Shown here one piece after another: positions 1 to 5,984 of a stretch of 8,254 nucleotides of DNA. Source of the stretch: an uncultured Dermatophilus sp. (GTDB taxonomy: Bacteria; Actinomycetota; Actinomycetes; Actinomycetales; Dermatophilaceae); assembly GCA_945876925.1 (NCBI GenBank), contig CAMCQD010000060.1:1-8254 (forward strand), given 5' to 3'. The translations under genes and the position numbers were made by a program. Below the pieces are notes generated by a model. That model did not search any database and was not told where the DNA came from. It was given only the letters and a program-made list of their open reading frames with translations. Each line of letters begins with the position of its first letter. Position 1 is the first letter of the stretch.

Positions 1-1114
1 AGACCGGCACCGCCAGCAGCGCGATGAACGCCAGCAGCGAGGGCACGCCCTGCTCGACGATGAAACCGAGGTACTGGTTGTCCAGGATCGGCCGCCCGAG
101 CGCTGACTGGGTGCCCATGCCCTCACCGGTCCAGGGCCTGGCGGCCAGCACGTCCGCCACGTGCTGGCGGGCCTGCTGGCGGCTGAACAGCGATGCGTCC
201 GAAGCGGAGTTGAGCCGGAAGAGCCCCAGGTAGGCCGCTGCCCGGTCCGGGAACGCCAGCACTGCGGCCACGGCCACCCCGGACGCGGCCCCGGCTGCCC
301 GGACCAGCAGCGGGAACGGCCAGCGCAGCGCCATGCAGGCGATCGCCGCGATGAGCGCCACCGCGGCCGAGCGCGACATCGTCGAGACCGCCCCGAGCGC
401 CGTTACCGCAGTGGCGCACGCCCACAGCCGCCACCGCTGCTGGCGTGCCGCCAGGCCCCGGGACAGCCCCAGGCCGAGCGGGACGAGGATCGCGGCCACC
501 GAGCCGGCTTCCAGCGGGTGCCCGGCCATGCCCTGCGGTCGCAGGAACCCTGCCCGGGTGGTCTCGATCCCGGACAGGTCACCGGTGTCCTTCAGCAGGG
601 GCAGCCGCAGGTCCCGGGCGATCTCGGTGCCTGCCGCGGAGGTGACCACGAGCAGGGCGCCGTACAGCGCGCCGCAGGCCACGAGCACTTTGACGAATAG
701 CCACAGGTGCCGCTCGCCGCCCAGCGCGGACATCAGGCCGACGACGAAGATCGCTTCGATCGTCAGCTGCCCGAGCTGGATGTCGGCGTACAGCCTGGCC
801 GACCAGATACCGTCCCGGGCCCACATGAAGTACGAGGCGTAAATCGCGACGAGCCAGATGAGCAGCAGCACCGGCACGGCCCCGTCCGGAGGCAGGGCGG
901 GCAGCCGCCCGGCGGCGAGCAGCACGAGCGTGGCCCCGGCCGCGATCGCGGCGACCACCAGCCCGGCCCCCACCCCCAGGCCGGTGTTGGGCACCACCCA
1001 GTTCTGGCGTTGCAGCAGCAGCGCCGCGGGCAGCAGCAGCGCCAGCAGGAACACCGAGCTGGCCGACCACCACGGGAGGGCAGGCCGGTGCCCGCCGGCC
1101 GGCACCGCGCTCAC
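1..1114 (-). CDS. O-antigen ligase/polymerase family (Wzy_C) membrane protein, 3' end outside window
   Basis: This is an integral membrane protein of the Wzy/WaaL type, which polymerises or transfers undecaprenyl-linked oligosaccharide on the outer face of the membrane. 371 codons are visible and the frame is still open at the left edge. About nine or ten hydrophobic segments can be seen (for example residues 19-35, 46-68, 78-97, 139-159, 203-219, 247-262, 266-288 and 355-371). Family-like landmarks are the polar loop TRAGFLRPQGMAGHP (186-200), STMSRSAAVAL (244-254) and DNQYLGFIVEQGVPSLLAF (345-363), which resembles the C-terminal Wzy_C motif. The GTG start lies 7 nt after the stop of the Wzz-like gene and has no clear Shine-Dalgarno sequence; in-frame GTGs at 1132 (11-nt overlap) and 1105 are alternatives. 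Translational coupling is likely. In an organism presumed to lack LPS, a polymerase role fits better than a ligase role; this is inference. The family call is firm, the exact reaction is not. Confidence 0.85.
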   Translation of the reverse strand, partial: MSAVPAGGHRPALPWWSASSVFLLALLLPAALLLQRQNWVVPNTGLGVGAGLVVAAIAAGATLVLLAAGRLPALPPDGAVPVLLLIWLVAIYASYFMWARDGIWSARLYADIQLGQLTIEAIFVVGLMSALGGERHLWLFVKVLVACGALYGALLVVTSAAGTEIARDLRLPLLKDTGDLSGIETTRAGFLRPQGMAGHPLEAGSVAAILVPLGLGLSRGLAARQQRWRLWACATAVTALGAVSTMSRSAAVALIAAIACMALRWPFPLLVRAAGAASGVAVAAVLAFPDRAAAYLGLFRLNSASDASLFSRQQARQHVADVLAARPWTGEGMGTQSALGRPILDNQYLGFIVEQGVPSLLAFIALLAVPV

Positions 1115-1121
1115 GCCGGGC

Positions 1122-2015
1122 TCACGACGCACCCGGCCGGTACGCATCGGCCGTGGCCGGGTACCTGCCGGTGGCGGGCTGGTACGGGTCCGTCGCCGGC
1201 GGATAGCCCGTCGCCGTACTCGCCTGGTAGGGCTGGGCCTGCGCGCCCGCCGGGTAGGCGACGGTCTCCGCGGCGGGCTGGCGGGCCGGCTCCTCAGCCA
1301 CGGCCGGATAGGCCGCTGGCGGGCTGGCGGGCTGGGAGGCTGCCGCCGCGGGCCCGGCCACCGCCTGGCCGGGGTCATCGGCGCCGTCCCCGTACACGAG
1401 CGGGGTGGCCGGATAGGTCCCGGAATCGTCCTCACCGCGTCCGGCTCGCATCCGGGCGAGGGTGTCGAACGTGAGGATGAGCAGGGTCCCGCCGAGCAGG
1501 CCGAGGATGACGCCCGCGCCCGCGGCCCGGATCCGGGGCTGCGCCGATTGCACCGGCGGATGGGTCGGGTTGACCTGCGAGACCGTCAGGCCCGTGTTCG
1601 ACCCGGCCACCGCGACCAGGAACCGCCGGTTGACCGCCAGCGTGTTATCGACCGCGGCCACGGCCGCATCCGGGGTCGGTGCCGTCACCGTGATGGTGAT
1701 CAGCGGCAGGTTGGTCGGCGGGGTGACGATCGAGTTGCTCACGGTGAGGGTGACGCCCTCGACCCCTGAGCCGACCGTGGTGAGGTTCGACGCGATCATC
1801 GAGGCGAGCATGCCGCTCTCGTAGCTGCCGACCGAGTACCGCGGGGCAGCATCACCGGAGGTGTTCGCGGCCCGCAGCACGTGGGCGATCGAGATCGAGT
1901 ACGTAGGTGCTGATGCCGTCCAGCCCAGCACCCCCAGCGCCGCGGATAGCGCGACGACCAGGGCCACCAGCCTGGGGCGGTGACGCAGGCGGGCCAGGGC
2001 TTGCCAGAGATCCAC
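1122..2015 (-). CDS. Wzz/YveK-like polysaccharide chain-length protein with Tyr/Pro/Ala-rich C-terminal tail
   Basis: A 297-residue membrane protein with the polysaccharide co-polymerase layout: a short cytoplasmic N-terminus, TM1 at about residues 16-33, an external domain at about 34-162, and TM2 at about 163-183. The family regulates the length of polymerised glycan. A kinase domain would follow or be a separate partner in Wzc or CpsC/CpsD systems; no kinase domain is present here and no separate kinase gene lies in the window. Instead a 108-residue tail (190-297), rich in Ala, Pro and Tyr, should lie in the cytoplasm. It has nine tyrosines, many in YPA-type contexts. The GTG start at 2015 is chosen because GGGAGGA lies 6 nt upstream and TM1 follows at the expected distance; the longer upstream reading is antisense-quality sequence overlapping the glycosyltransferase gene. 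The gene starts 22 nt after the glycosyltransferase stop. Primary sequence similarity of such proteins is low, so the call rests mainly on topology and neighbours. Confidence 0.78.
   Translation of the reverse strand: MDLWQALARLRHRPRLVALVVALSAALGVLGWTASAPTYSISIAHVLRAANTSGDAAPRYSVGSYESGMLASMIASNLTTVGSGVEGVTLTVSNSIVTPPTNLPLITITVTAPTPDAAVAAVDNTLAVNRRFLVAVAGSNTGLTVSQVNPTHPPVQSAQPRIRAAGAGVILGLLGGTLLILTFDTLARMRAGRGEDDSGTYPATPLVYGDGADDPGQAVAGPAAAASQPASPPAAYPAVAEEPARQPAAETVAYPAGAQAQPYQASTATGYPPATDPYQPATGRYPATADAYRPGAS
1140..1415 (-). repeat. Degenerate Tyr-Pro-Ala repeat region encoding the Wzz-like tail
   Basis: This part of the Wzz-like gene encodes tyrosines at residues 201, 208, 236, 254, 263, 271, 278, 285 and 292. 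The last four are spaced exactly seven residues apart. Recurrent units are YPAT, YPAV, YPAG, YQAS, YPPA, YQPA and YPAT. The region is low-complexity and degenerate rather than a perfect DNA repeat. Confidence 0.7.
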
Positions 2016-2021
2016 TCGTAA

Positions 2022-2029
2022 TCCTCCCG
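2022..2029 (-). promoter_or_regulatory. Ribosome binding site of the Wzz-like gene
   Basis: On the minus strand the sequence reads CGGGAGGA, 6 nt before the GTG at 2015. It lies in the 22-nt gap after the TAA of the glycosyltransferase gene. It is the strongest Shine-Dalgarno match in the locus and decides the start in a frame that stays open for 119 further codons upstream. Confidence 0.8.
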
Positions 2030-2037
2030 GGGGCGTT

Positions 2038-3375
2038 TTACTGCGCGCGCGGTGATCCCGCCGCGGATGCGAACAGACCTGAACTCCAGAAGGCCTCATC
2101 TGGTGGCGGGGCGGGCTCGGAGGAGGCCGCCCGCGCGGGCGCGGGCTCGCCGAACCGGATGACAGGGGTGAATCCGGCCCGCCACCAGGAGCGCTTGACC
2201 CGCCGCCCGGTGTACAGCCCGCGCTGGCTGCGCCCCGCAGCCAGCGCTGTGAACAGGGCCTCGTACTTGTCGGCGGTGGCTTCCCAGTCGTACAGCTGGC
2301 GTGCCCGCTCGGACAGCGCGGCCCCCCGCCGCCGGGTAGCCGCCTCGTCGGCCTCGGCCTCGCCGAGGGCATCCGCGACCTCCCCGGCGGAGACCGCGTA
2401 GCGCGCCTGCGGCCCGGCGACCTCGCGGTTGAACACGATGTCGTAGGCGATGGTGGCGGTGGCCGCGCCCATGGCCCGCAGCAGGGAAGGGTTGGTGCCG
2501 CCGACGGAGTGCCCGTGCAGGTACGTCAGCGCCCCGGCGTACAGCTCGTCCAGCAGCTCCTGGTCCCACACGCCGCCGATCATCCGGATGCTGCCGCTGC
2601 GCGCGGCCAGCGCTTCCAGGTCGGCGGCGTGCTTGCTGGCGTACGGCACCGAGCCGACCACGATCAGCGGGTAGCGGGCCGTGCTGCGCAGGTACCCCTC
2701 GAGCATGAGGTCGACGTGGTTCTCCGGCTCGAGGCGCGCCACGATGAGGTGATACTTGCCCGGTTCCAGGCCGAGGCCGGCCAGCCGGGCGCTGCCGGCC
2801 TCGCGGATGTCGGGGGAGCCGTAGGTGATGGTGTCGGTGCGGGCGCCGAATTCGTCCAGGTAGTACGCCTCGATGCCGACCGCGTCGGCGATCAGCGCGT
2901 CCGACCAGCGCACCGCCAGCGACTCGGCCAGCCGGTAGTAGGAGCGTCCGCGCCGGCCCCACTTGGAGCGGCGCCATTCGATCCCGTCGACATGCGTGGC
3001 CACCGGTATCCGGCGCGCCCGCAGCAGGGGCAGCACCGGGGCGTTGGCCGAGTTGCACATCATCACCGCATCGAACCGTTCGCCCCGCAGGGCGTGCAGC
3101 ACGCACAGGAATGAGTGGCTCAGGGTCTCCAGGGAGCGGTACCGCACGGCGGGCAGGTGGACCAGGCGCATGCCCCGGTAGCGGCGCGGATCTTTCTCCT
3201 GCCCGCTGTTGCCGTTGCGGCAGTACACGGTGACCCGATGGCCCCGGGCGGCCAGCCGCTGGCCGACCTCGTCGACCGCGGTCTCGAAGCCGCCGTACCG
3301 GGCCGGGGCGCCCCGGCTGCCGATGAGGGCGATGTTCAGCGGGCCGGTGGCCTGGGTAGCCGGGCGGGTGGTCAT
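2038..3375 (-). CDS. DUF1972-type glycosyltransferase (family 4-like, probable rhamnosyltransferase)
   Basis: A 445-residue cytoplasmic GT-B glycosyltransferase. The N-terminus NIALIGSRGAPARYGGFET (14-32) is the signature of the DUF1972 group, which includes the pneumococcal rhamnosyltransferase WchF/Cps2T. Further landmarks are VTVYCR (48-53), HVDGIEWRRSKWG (128-140), VARLEPENH (212-220), HGHSVGGTNPSLLRAMG (287-303) and FNREVAG (315-321). The first half forms the acceptor domain and the second half the nucleotide-sugar domain. A proline/alanine-rich tail (about 407-445) extends past the fold. ATG at 3375 is chosen because GAGGAAG lies 5 nt upstream and the family N-terminus begins shortly after. 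The start overlaps the rmlCD stop by 4 nt (ATGA), which indicates translational coupling. Placement directly after the dTDP-rhamnose genes supports rhamnose as donor, but the donor is inferred. Residue 300 is Arg where I expect Glu in relatives such as Cps2T. Confidence 0.88.
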   Translation of the reverse strand: MTTRPATQATGPLNIALIGSRGAPARYGGFETAVDEVGQRLAARGHRVTVYCRNGNSGQEKDPRRYRGMRLVHLPAVRYRSLETLSHSFLCVLHALRGERFDAVMMCNSANAPVLPLLRARRIPVATHVDGIEWRRSKWGRRGRSYYRLAESLAVRWSDALIADAVGIEAYYLDEFGARTDTITYGSPDIREAGSARLAGLGLEPGKYHLIVARLEPENHVDLMLEGYLRSTARYPLIVVGSVPYASKHAADLEALAARSGSIRMIGGVWDQELLDELYAGALTYLHGHSVGGTNPSLLRAMGAATATIAYDIVFNREVAGPQARYAVSAGEVADALGEAEADEAATRRRGAALSERARQLYDWEATADKYEALFTALAAGRSQRGLYTGRRVKRSWWRAGFTPVIRFGEPAPARAASSEPAPPPDEAFWSSGLFASAAGSPRAQ

Positions 3376-4796
3376 TCTGCCTTCCTCTGGGTACGGATGC
3401 TCCTGACGTAGGCGGCGAGTCGTTCGCTGGCGGGCACCGGCTGGTATCCGGTGGCGGTGATCTTGGACAGATCGAGCGTGCTGTGCATCGGCCGCGGGGC
3501 CATGTCCTTGCCCTTGGCGTACTCTGCGGTGCTGACCGGGCGGACGTCGCCGCGGTCCCGGCCGCACAGCTCGAACACGTCCCCGGCGATCTCGGCCCAG
3601 GTCTGGGTGGGGCCGGCGTTGGTGAGGTGGTAGATCCCCGGCGGGGCGTTCCCGGTCAGCAGGTGAACGATGCCGTCGGCCAGGTCGCTGGCGAAGGTGA
3701 GCCGTCCGTGCTGGTCGTTGACGACCAGCGGTGAGACGCCCTGATCGGCCAGGGAGGCCATGGTGGCCACGAAGTTCCGCCCGTCGCCGACTACCCAGCT
3801 GGTGCGCACCACGTAGCCGCGCTCGTAACCGGTGACGATCGCCTCCCCGGCGGCCTTGGTCTGGCCGTAGACGTTGAGCGGGCTCACCGGCTCGTCCTCG
3901 GTGTGTACCTCCTGGGTGCCGTCGAATACATAGTCGGAGGAGACGTGCACCAGCTTGAGGCGGTGCTCGCGTGCGATCCGGGCGAGCTGGCTGACGCCGG
4001 TGACGTTGATGCGCCACGCGGCGGAGCGGCCCGGGCCTTCCTGGCCGGCCTCGACTGCGGTGAACGCGGCGGCGTTGACGATGGCGCTGATGCCGGTCAG
4101 GTCGATCGCGTCCAGGGAGGCAGCGTCGCCCAGGTCGGCTTCGGCGCGGGTCAGCCCGACCGCGTCCGGGAGCTGTTCGAGCAGGGCACGGCCCAGCTGC
4201 CCGCCGGCACCCAGGACCAGCACCTTGCCCGGCTGCTCGGGGGTGATGTCAGCCAGGGACGGGTGCTGCCGGTCGACGTCGGAGAGCACGGCCCGTTCCA
4301 GCGGGATGGGCCAGTCGATGCCCAGGGCCGGGTCGGCGACGTTGACGGTCGTGTACCGGTCCTTATCCTGGGCGCTCCAGTGGTCATTGACCAGGTAGGT
4401 GTACACCGTGCCGGCCTGGAGGCTCTGGAACGCATTGGCCACTCCCCGGGGGACGAACACCGCCCGGTCGGGGCCGATCTCGGCGGTGACGACCCGGCCG
4501 AAGCTCTCCCCGGCACGCAGATCGACCCAGGCTCCGAAAGCCCGTCCGGTCGCGATGGAGATGTACTTGTCCCAGGGCTCGGCGTGCAGGCCGCGGATCA
4601 CCCCGGCGTCGGCGTTGAACGAGATGTTCTGCTGCACCGGGCCGAAGTCGGGTAGCCCGGAGGCGGTGAAGACGGCCCGCTGCCAGTTCTCCTTGAACCA
4701 GCCCCGGGAGTCCTTGCGCACGACGAGGCCGATCATCAGCAGTCCGGGGATGTCGGTGTGCTGCACCGCCAGGCGAGGCGGGTGTGTGGTTGTCAC
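3372..4796 (-). CDS. rmlCD: Bifunctional dTDP-4-dehydrorhamnose 3,5-epimerase / dTDP-4-dehydrorhamnose reductase (RmlC-RmlD fusion)
   Basis: A 474-residue cytoplasmic fusion that carries the last two steps to dTDP-L-rhamnose. Residues 1 to about 185 are an RmlC cupin: QQNISFNADAGVIRGLH (55-71) carries the expected catalytic His71, with Lys77, WVDLRAGESFG (90-100), VPRGVANAF (115-123) and tyrosines 132 and 134, one of which should be the catalytic acid. Residues about 190-474 are an RmlD short-chain reductase: LGAGGQLG cofactor loop (195-202), NAAAFTAVEAG (241-251), SSDYVFDG (286-293) and the YxxxK pair Tyr310/Lys314. The classical RmlC motif GFAHGF reads GVANAF here, so the conserved His is Asn121. 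The GTG start at 4796 has AAGGA 8 nt upstream. The gene follows rmlB after a 95-nt gap and overlaps the glycosyltransferase start by 4 nt. From memory, such fusions occur in other actinobacteria. The reductase half is certain; the epimerase half is very likely active despite Asn121. Confidence 0.93.
   Translation of the reverse strand: MTTTHPPRLAVQHTDIPGLLMIGLVVRKDSRGWFKENWQRAVFTASGLPDFGPVQQNISFNADAGVIRGLHAEPWDKYISIATGRAFGAWVDLRAGESFGRVVTAEIGPDRAVFVPRGVANAFQSLQAGTVYTYLVNDHWSAQDKDRYTTVNVADPALGIDWPIPLERAVLSDVDRQHPSLADITPEQPGKVLVLGAGGQLGRALLEQLPDAVGLTRAEADLGDAASLDAIDLTGISAIVNAAAFTAVEAGQEGPGRSAAWRINVTGVSQLARIAREHRLKLVHVSSDYVFDGTQEVHTEDEPVSPLNVYGQTKAAGEAIVTGYERGYVVRTSWVVGDGRNFVATMASLADQGVSPLVVNDQHGRLTFASDLADGIVHLLTGNAPPGIYHLTNAGPTQTWAEIAGDVFELCGRDRGDVRPVSTAEYAKGKDMAPRPMHSTLDLSKITATGYQPVPASERLAAYVRSIRTQRKAE
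3381..3387 (-). promoter_or_regulatory. Ribosome binding site of the glycosyltransferase gene, inside the rmlCD 3' end
   Basis: The minus strand reads GAGGAAG, 5 nt before the ATG at 3375. It lies within the last codons of rmlCD, and with the ATGA overlap it supports coupled translation. It separates the true start from a frame that stays open 214 codons further upstream. Confidence 0.75.
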
Positions 4797-4804
4797 GTGA
4801 AGAG

Positions 4805-4809
4805 TCCTT
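4805..4809 (-). promoter_or_regulatory. Ribosome binding site of rmlCD
   Basis: The minus strand reads AAGGA, 8 nt before the GTG at 4796. It decides the start: the frame remains open for 50 codons upstream, but no convincing start with a ribosome site or family homology is seen there. Confidence 0.7.
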
Positions 4810-4828
4810 ATGGGCGTACTTACACAAA

Positions 4829-4849
4829 GGAAGTCCTGGCGGACGTTCC
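4829..4849 (-). other. Candidate RNA hairpin in the rmlB-rmlCD gap
   Basis: On the minus strand GGAACGTCC pairs with GGACTTCC around the loop GCCA. This gives an 8-bp stem with one bulged C, followed by TTTGTGT. The T-tract is poor, so a full terminator is doubtful; an attenuator, a partial terminator or an RNA-processing hairpin is possible. The bases just after the stem (TCCTT) could pair with the rmlCD ribosome site AAGGA, but only over 5 bp. Confidence 0.35.
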
Positions 4850-4891
4850 CGGGAGGGGCGCGTGCGCTGCGGGGCTGGCGGCCCGGCGTGC

Positions 4892-5905
4892 TCACTGCCC
4901 GGATAGGGCGTACCTGGCTTCGGTGGCTGCCTTGGCCGGGCGCCACCAGTCCTCATTGCGCTGGTACCAGGCGATGGTGCCGGCTAGCCCGGCGGTGAAG
5001 TCGGTGTACCGGGGACGCCAGCCGAGCTCGGTCCGCAGCCGGGTGGCGTCGATGGCGTAGCGCAGGTCGTGCCCGGCCCGGTCGGTGACCTGCTCGTAGT
5101 CGCCGGGGGGACGGCCCATCAGGCGCAGGATGGCTGCCACGACCTGCGCGTTGCTCTGCTCCCCGTCGGCCCCGATGAGGTAGGTCTGGCCGATGCGCCC
5201 GGCCTCGATGATGCGCAGCACGGCGGAGCTGTGGTCCTCCACGTGGATCCAGTCGCGCACGTTGCGCCCGGCACCGTACAGGCGCGGGCGGATTCCGTCG
5301 ATCACGTTGGTGATCGTCCGCGGGATGAACTTCTCGATGTGCTGGTAAGGGCCGTAGTTGTTGGAGCAATTGCTGATGGTCGCGCGTAGCCCGAACGAGC
5401 GCACCCAGGCGCGCACGAGCATATCCGAGCCCGCTTTCGTGGCTGAATACGGGCTGGAGGGCTGATACGGAGTTGATTCAGTGAACCGGGCCGGATCGTC
5501 CAGTTCCAGGTCCCCGTACACCTCGTCGGTGGAGATGTGGTGGTAGCGCTTGCCGTACCGGCGGCACGCCTCGATGAGGGTAAACGTGCCGGTGAGGTTG
5601 GTGCGGATGAACGGAGCCGGATCATTGAGCGAATTGTCGTTGTGGGACTCCGCGGCGAAGTGGACGACCACGTCCGCTCCGGCCACCAGCGGCGTTACCA
5701 CATCCGGGTCGGCCACATCGCCGTGCACGAAAGTAAGCCGCGTTTCCGGCAGACCGGCCAGATTGCGCAGGTCACCTGCGTAGGTGAGAGCATCCAGAAC
5801 GGTTACCTGGTGGTTCCGCCCCGGGTGCCCGAGAAGGTGCCGGACGAAGTTGGAACCGATGAATCCGGCTCCTCCGGTGACGAGGTATCGGAGCACGCCG
5901 GGCAT
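4892..5905 (-). CDS. rmlB: dTDP-glucose 4,6-dehydratase
   Basis: A 337-residue NAD-dependent short-chain dehydrogenase of the extended type that converts dTDP-glucose to dTDP-4-keto-6-deoxyglucose, the second step of the rhamnose pathway. The cofactor loop TGGAGFIGSNF is at 10-20. HFAAESHNDNSL (82-93) is the variant I associate with Gram-positive RmlB, where others have HVDRSI. The catalytic triad region STDEVYGD (125-132) holds Thr126, Asp127 and Glu128, and SPYSATKAGSD (151-161) holds Tyr153 and Lys157. SNCSNNYGPYQ (178-188) is the usual substrate-side motif. Length is normal for the family. The start is uncertain: ATG at 5905 gives MPGVLRYLVTGG and GTG at 5893 gives MLRYLVTGG, neither with a clear ribosome site, so a very short leader is possible. 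GTG at 5950 would place extra residues inside the divergent control region. The gene leads the minus-strand operon. Confidence 0.95.
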   Translation of the reverse strand: MPGVLRYLVTGGAGFIGSNFVRHLLGHPGRNHQVTVLDALTYAGDLRNLAGLPETRLTFVHGDVADPDVVTPLVAGADVVVHFAAESHNDNSLNDPAPFIRTNLTGTFTLIEACRRYGKRYHHISTDEVYGDLELDDPARFTESTPYQPSSPYSATKAGSDMLVRAWVRSFGLRATISNCSNNYGPYQHIEKFIPRTITNVIDGIRPRLYGAGRNVRDWIHVEDHSSAVLRIIEAGRIGQTYLIGADGEQSNAQVVAAILRLMGRPPGDYEQVTDRAGHDLRYAIDATRLRTELGWRPRYTDFTAGLAGTIAWYQRNEDWWRPAKAATEARYALSGQ

Positions 5906-5984
5906 CGTAAGCAGATCGTTATGCCCACGTGTATCTGCCCACGAGATCACTTGTGGGACCTATCGACTGGTCATCATGGTGCGT
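5906..5984. promoter_or_regulatory. Divergent rmlB / rmlA control region
   Basis: This 79-nt gap separates the starts of rmlB (minus) and rmlA (plus), so both promoters must lie here or inside the genes. It is visibly less GC-rich than its surroundings. It holds two direct copies of TGCCCACG (5922-5929 and 5936-5943) and an inverted copy, CTTGTGGG (5950-5957). On the minus strand, CATAAC (on the complement of 5918-5923) could be a weak -10 for rmlB, leaving only about 5 nt of leader. On the plus strand, TATCGA (5961-5966) could be a weak -10 for rmlA. No good -35 is seen for either. Confidence 0.6.
5938..5957. repeat. Imperfect inverted repeat, candidate operator
   Basis: The left arm CCCACGAG (5938-5945) and the right arm CTTGTGGG (5950-5957) are complementary at 7 of 8 positions around the 4-nt centre ATCA. 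Size and symmetry suit a dimeric regulator in the middle of a divergent promoter. A third CCCAC box lies 14 nt to the left of the left arm. Which regulator binds cannot be told from the window. Confidence 0.45.

Noticed and set aside
858..1769. Long plus-strand open frame of about 300 codons across the Wzz-like and Wzy_C genes
   Set aside because: It is Arg/Gly/Pro-rich with no recognisable domain and lies opposite two convincing genes. Long antisense frames are expected at this GC content.
2016..2372. Upstream extension of the Wzz-like frame
   Set aside because: It overlaps the glycosyltransferase C-terminus, is Pro/Arg/Ser-rich, and the strong ribosome site at 2022-2029 plus TM1 fix the start at 2015.
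3376..4017. Upstream extension of the glycosyltransferase frame
   Set aside because: It runs inside the RmlD coding region in another frame, and its sequence is Arg-rich without family features. The family N-terminus starts just after 3375.
3903..4655. Plus-strand open frame of 250 codons opposite rmlCD
   Set aside because: It is a shadow of the rmlCD codons (Gly/Asp/Val-rich) with no motif or ribosome site.
5784..5984. N-terminal extension of rmlA into the rmlB gene
   Set aside because: The extra residues are antisense to rmlB, and RmlA proteins start at M-x-GIILAGG, which matches 5985.
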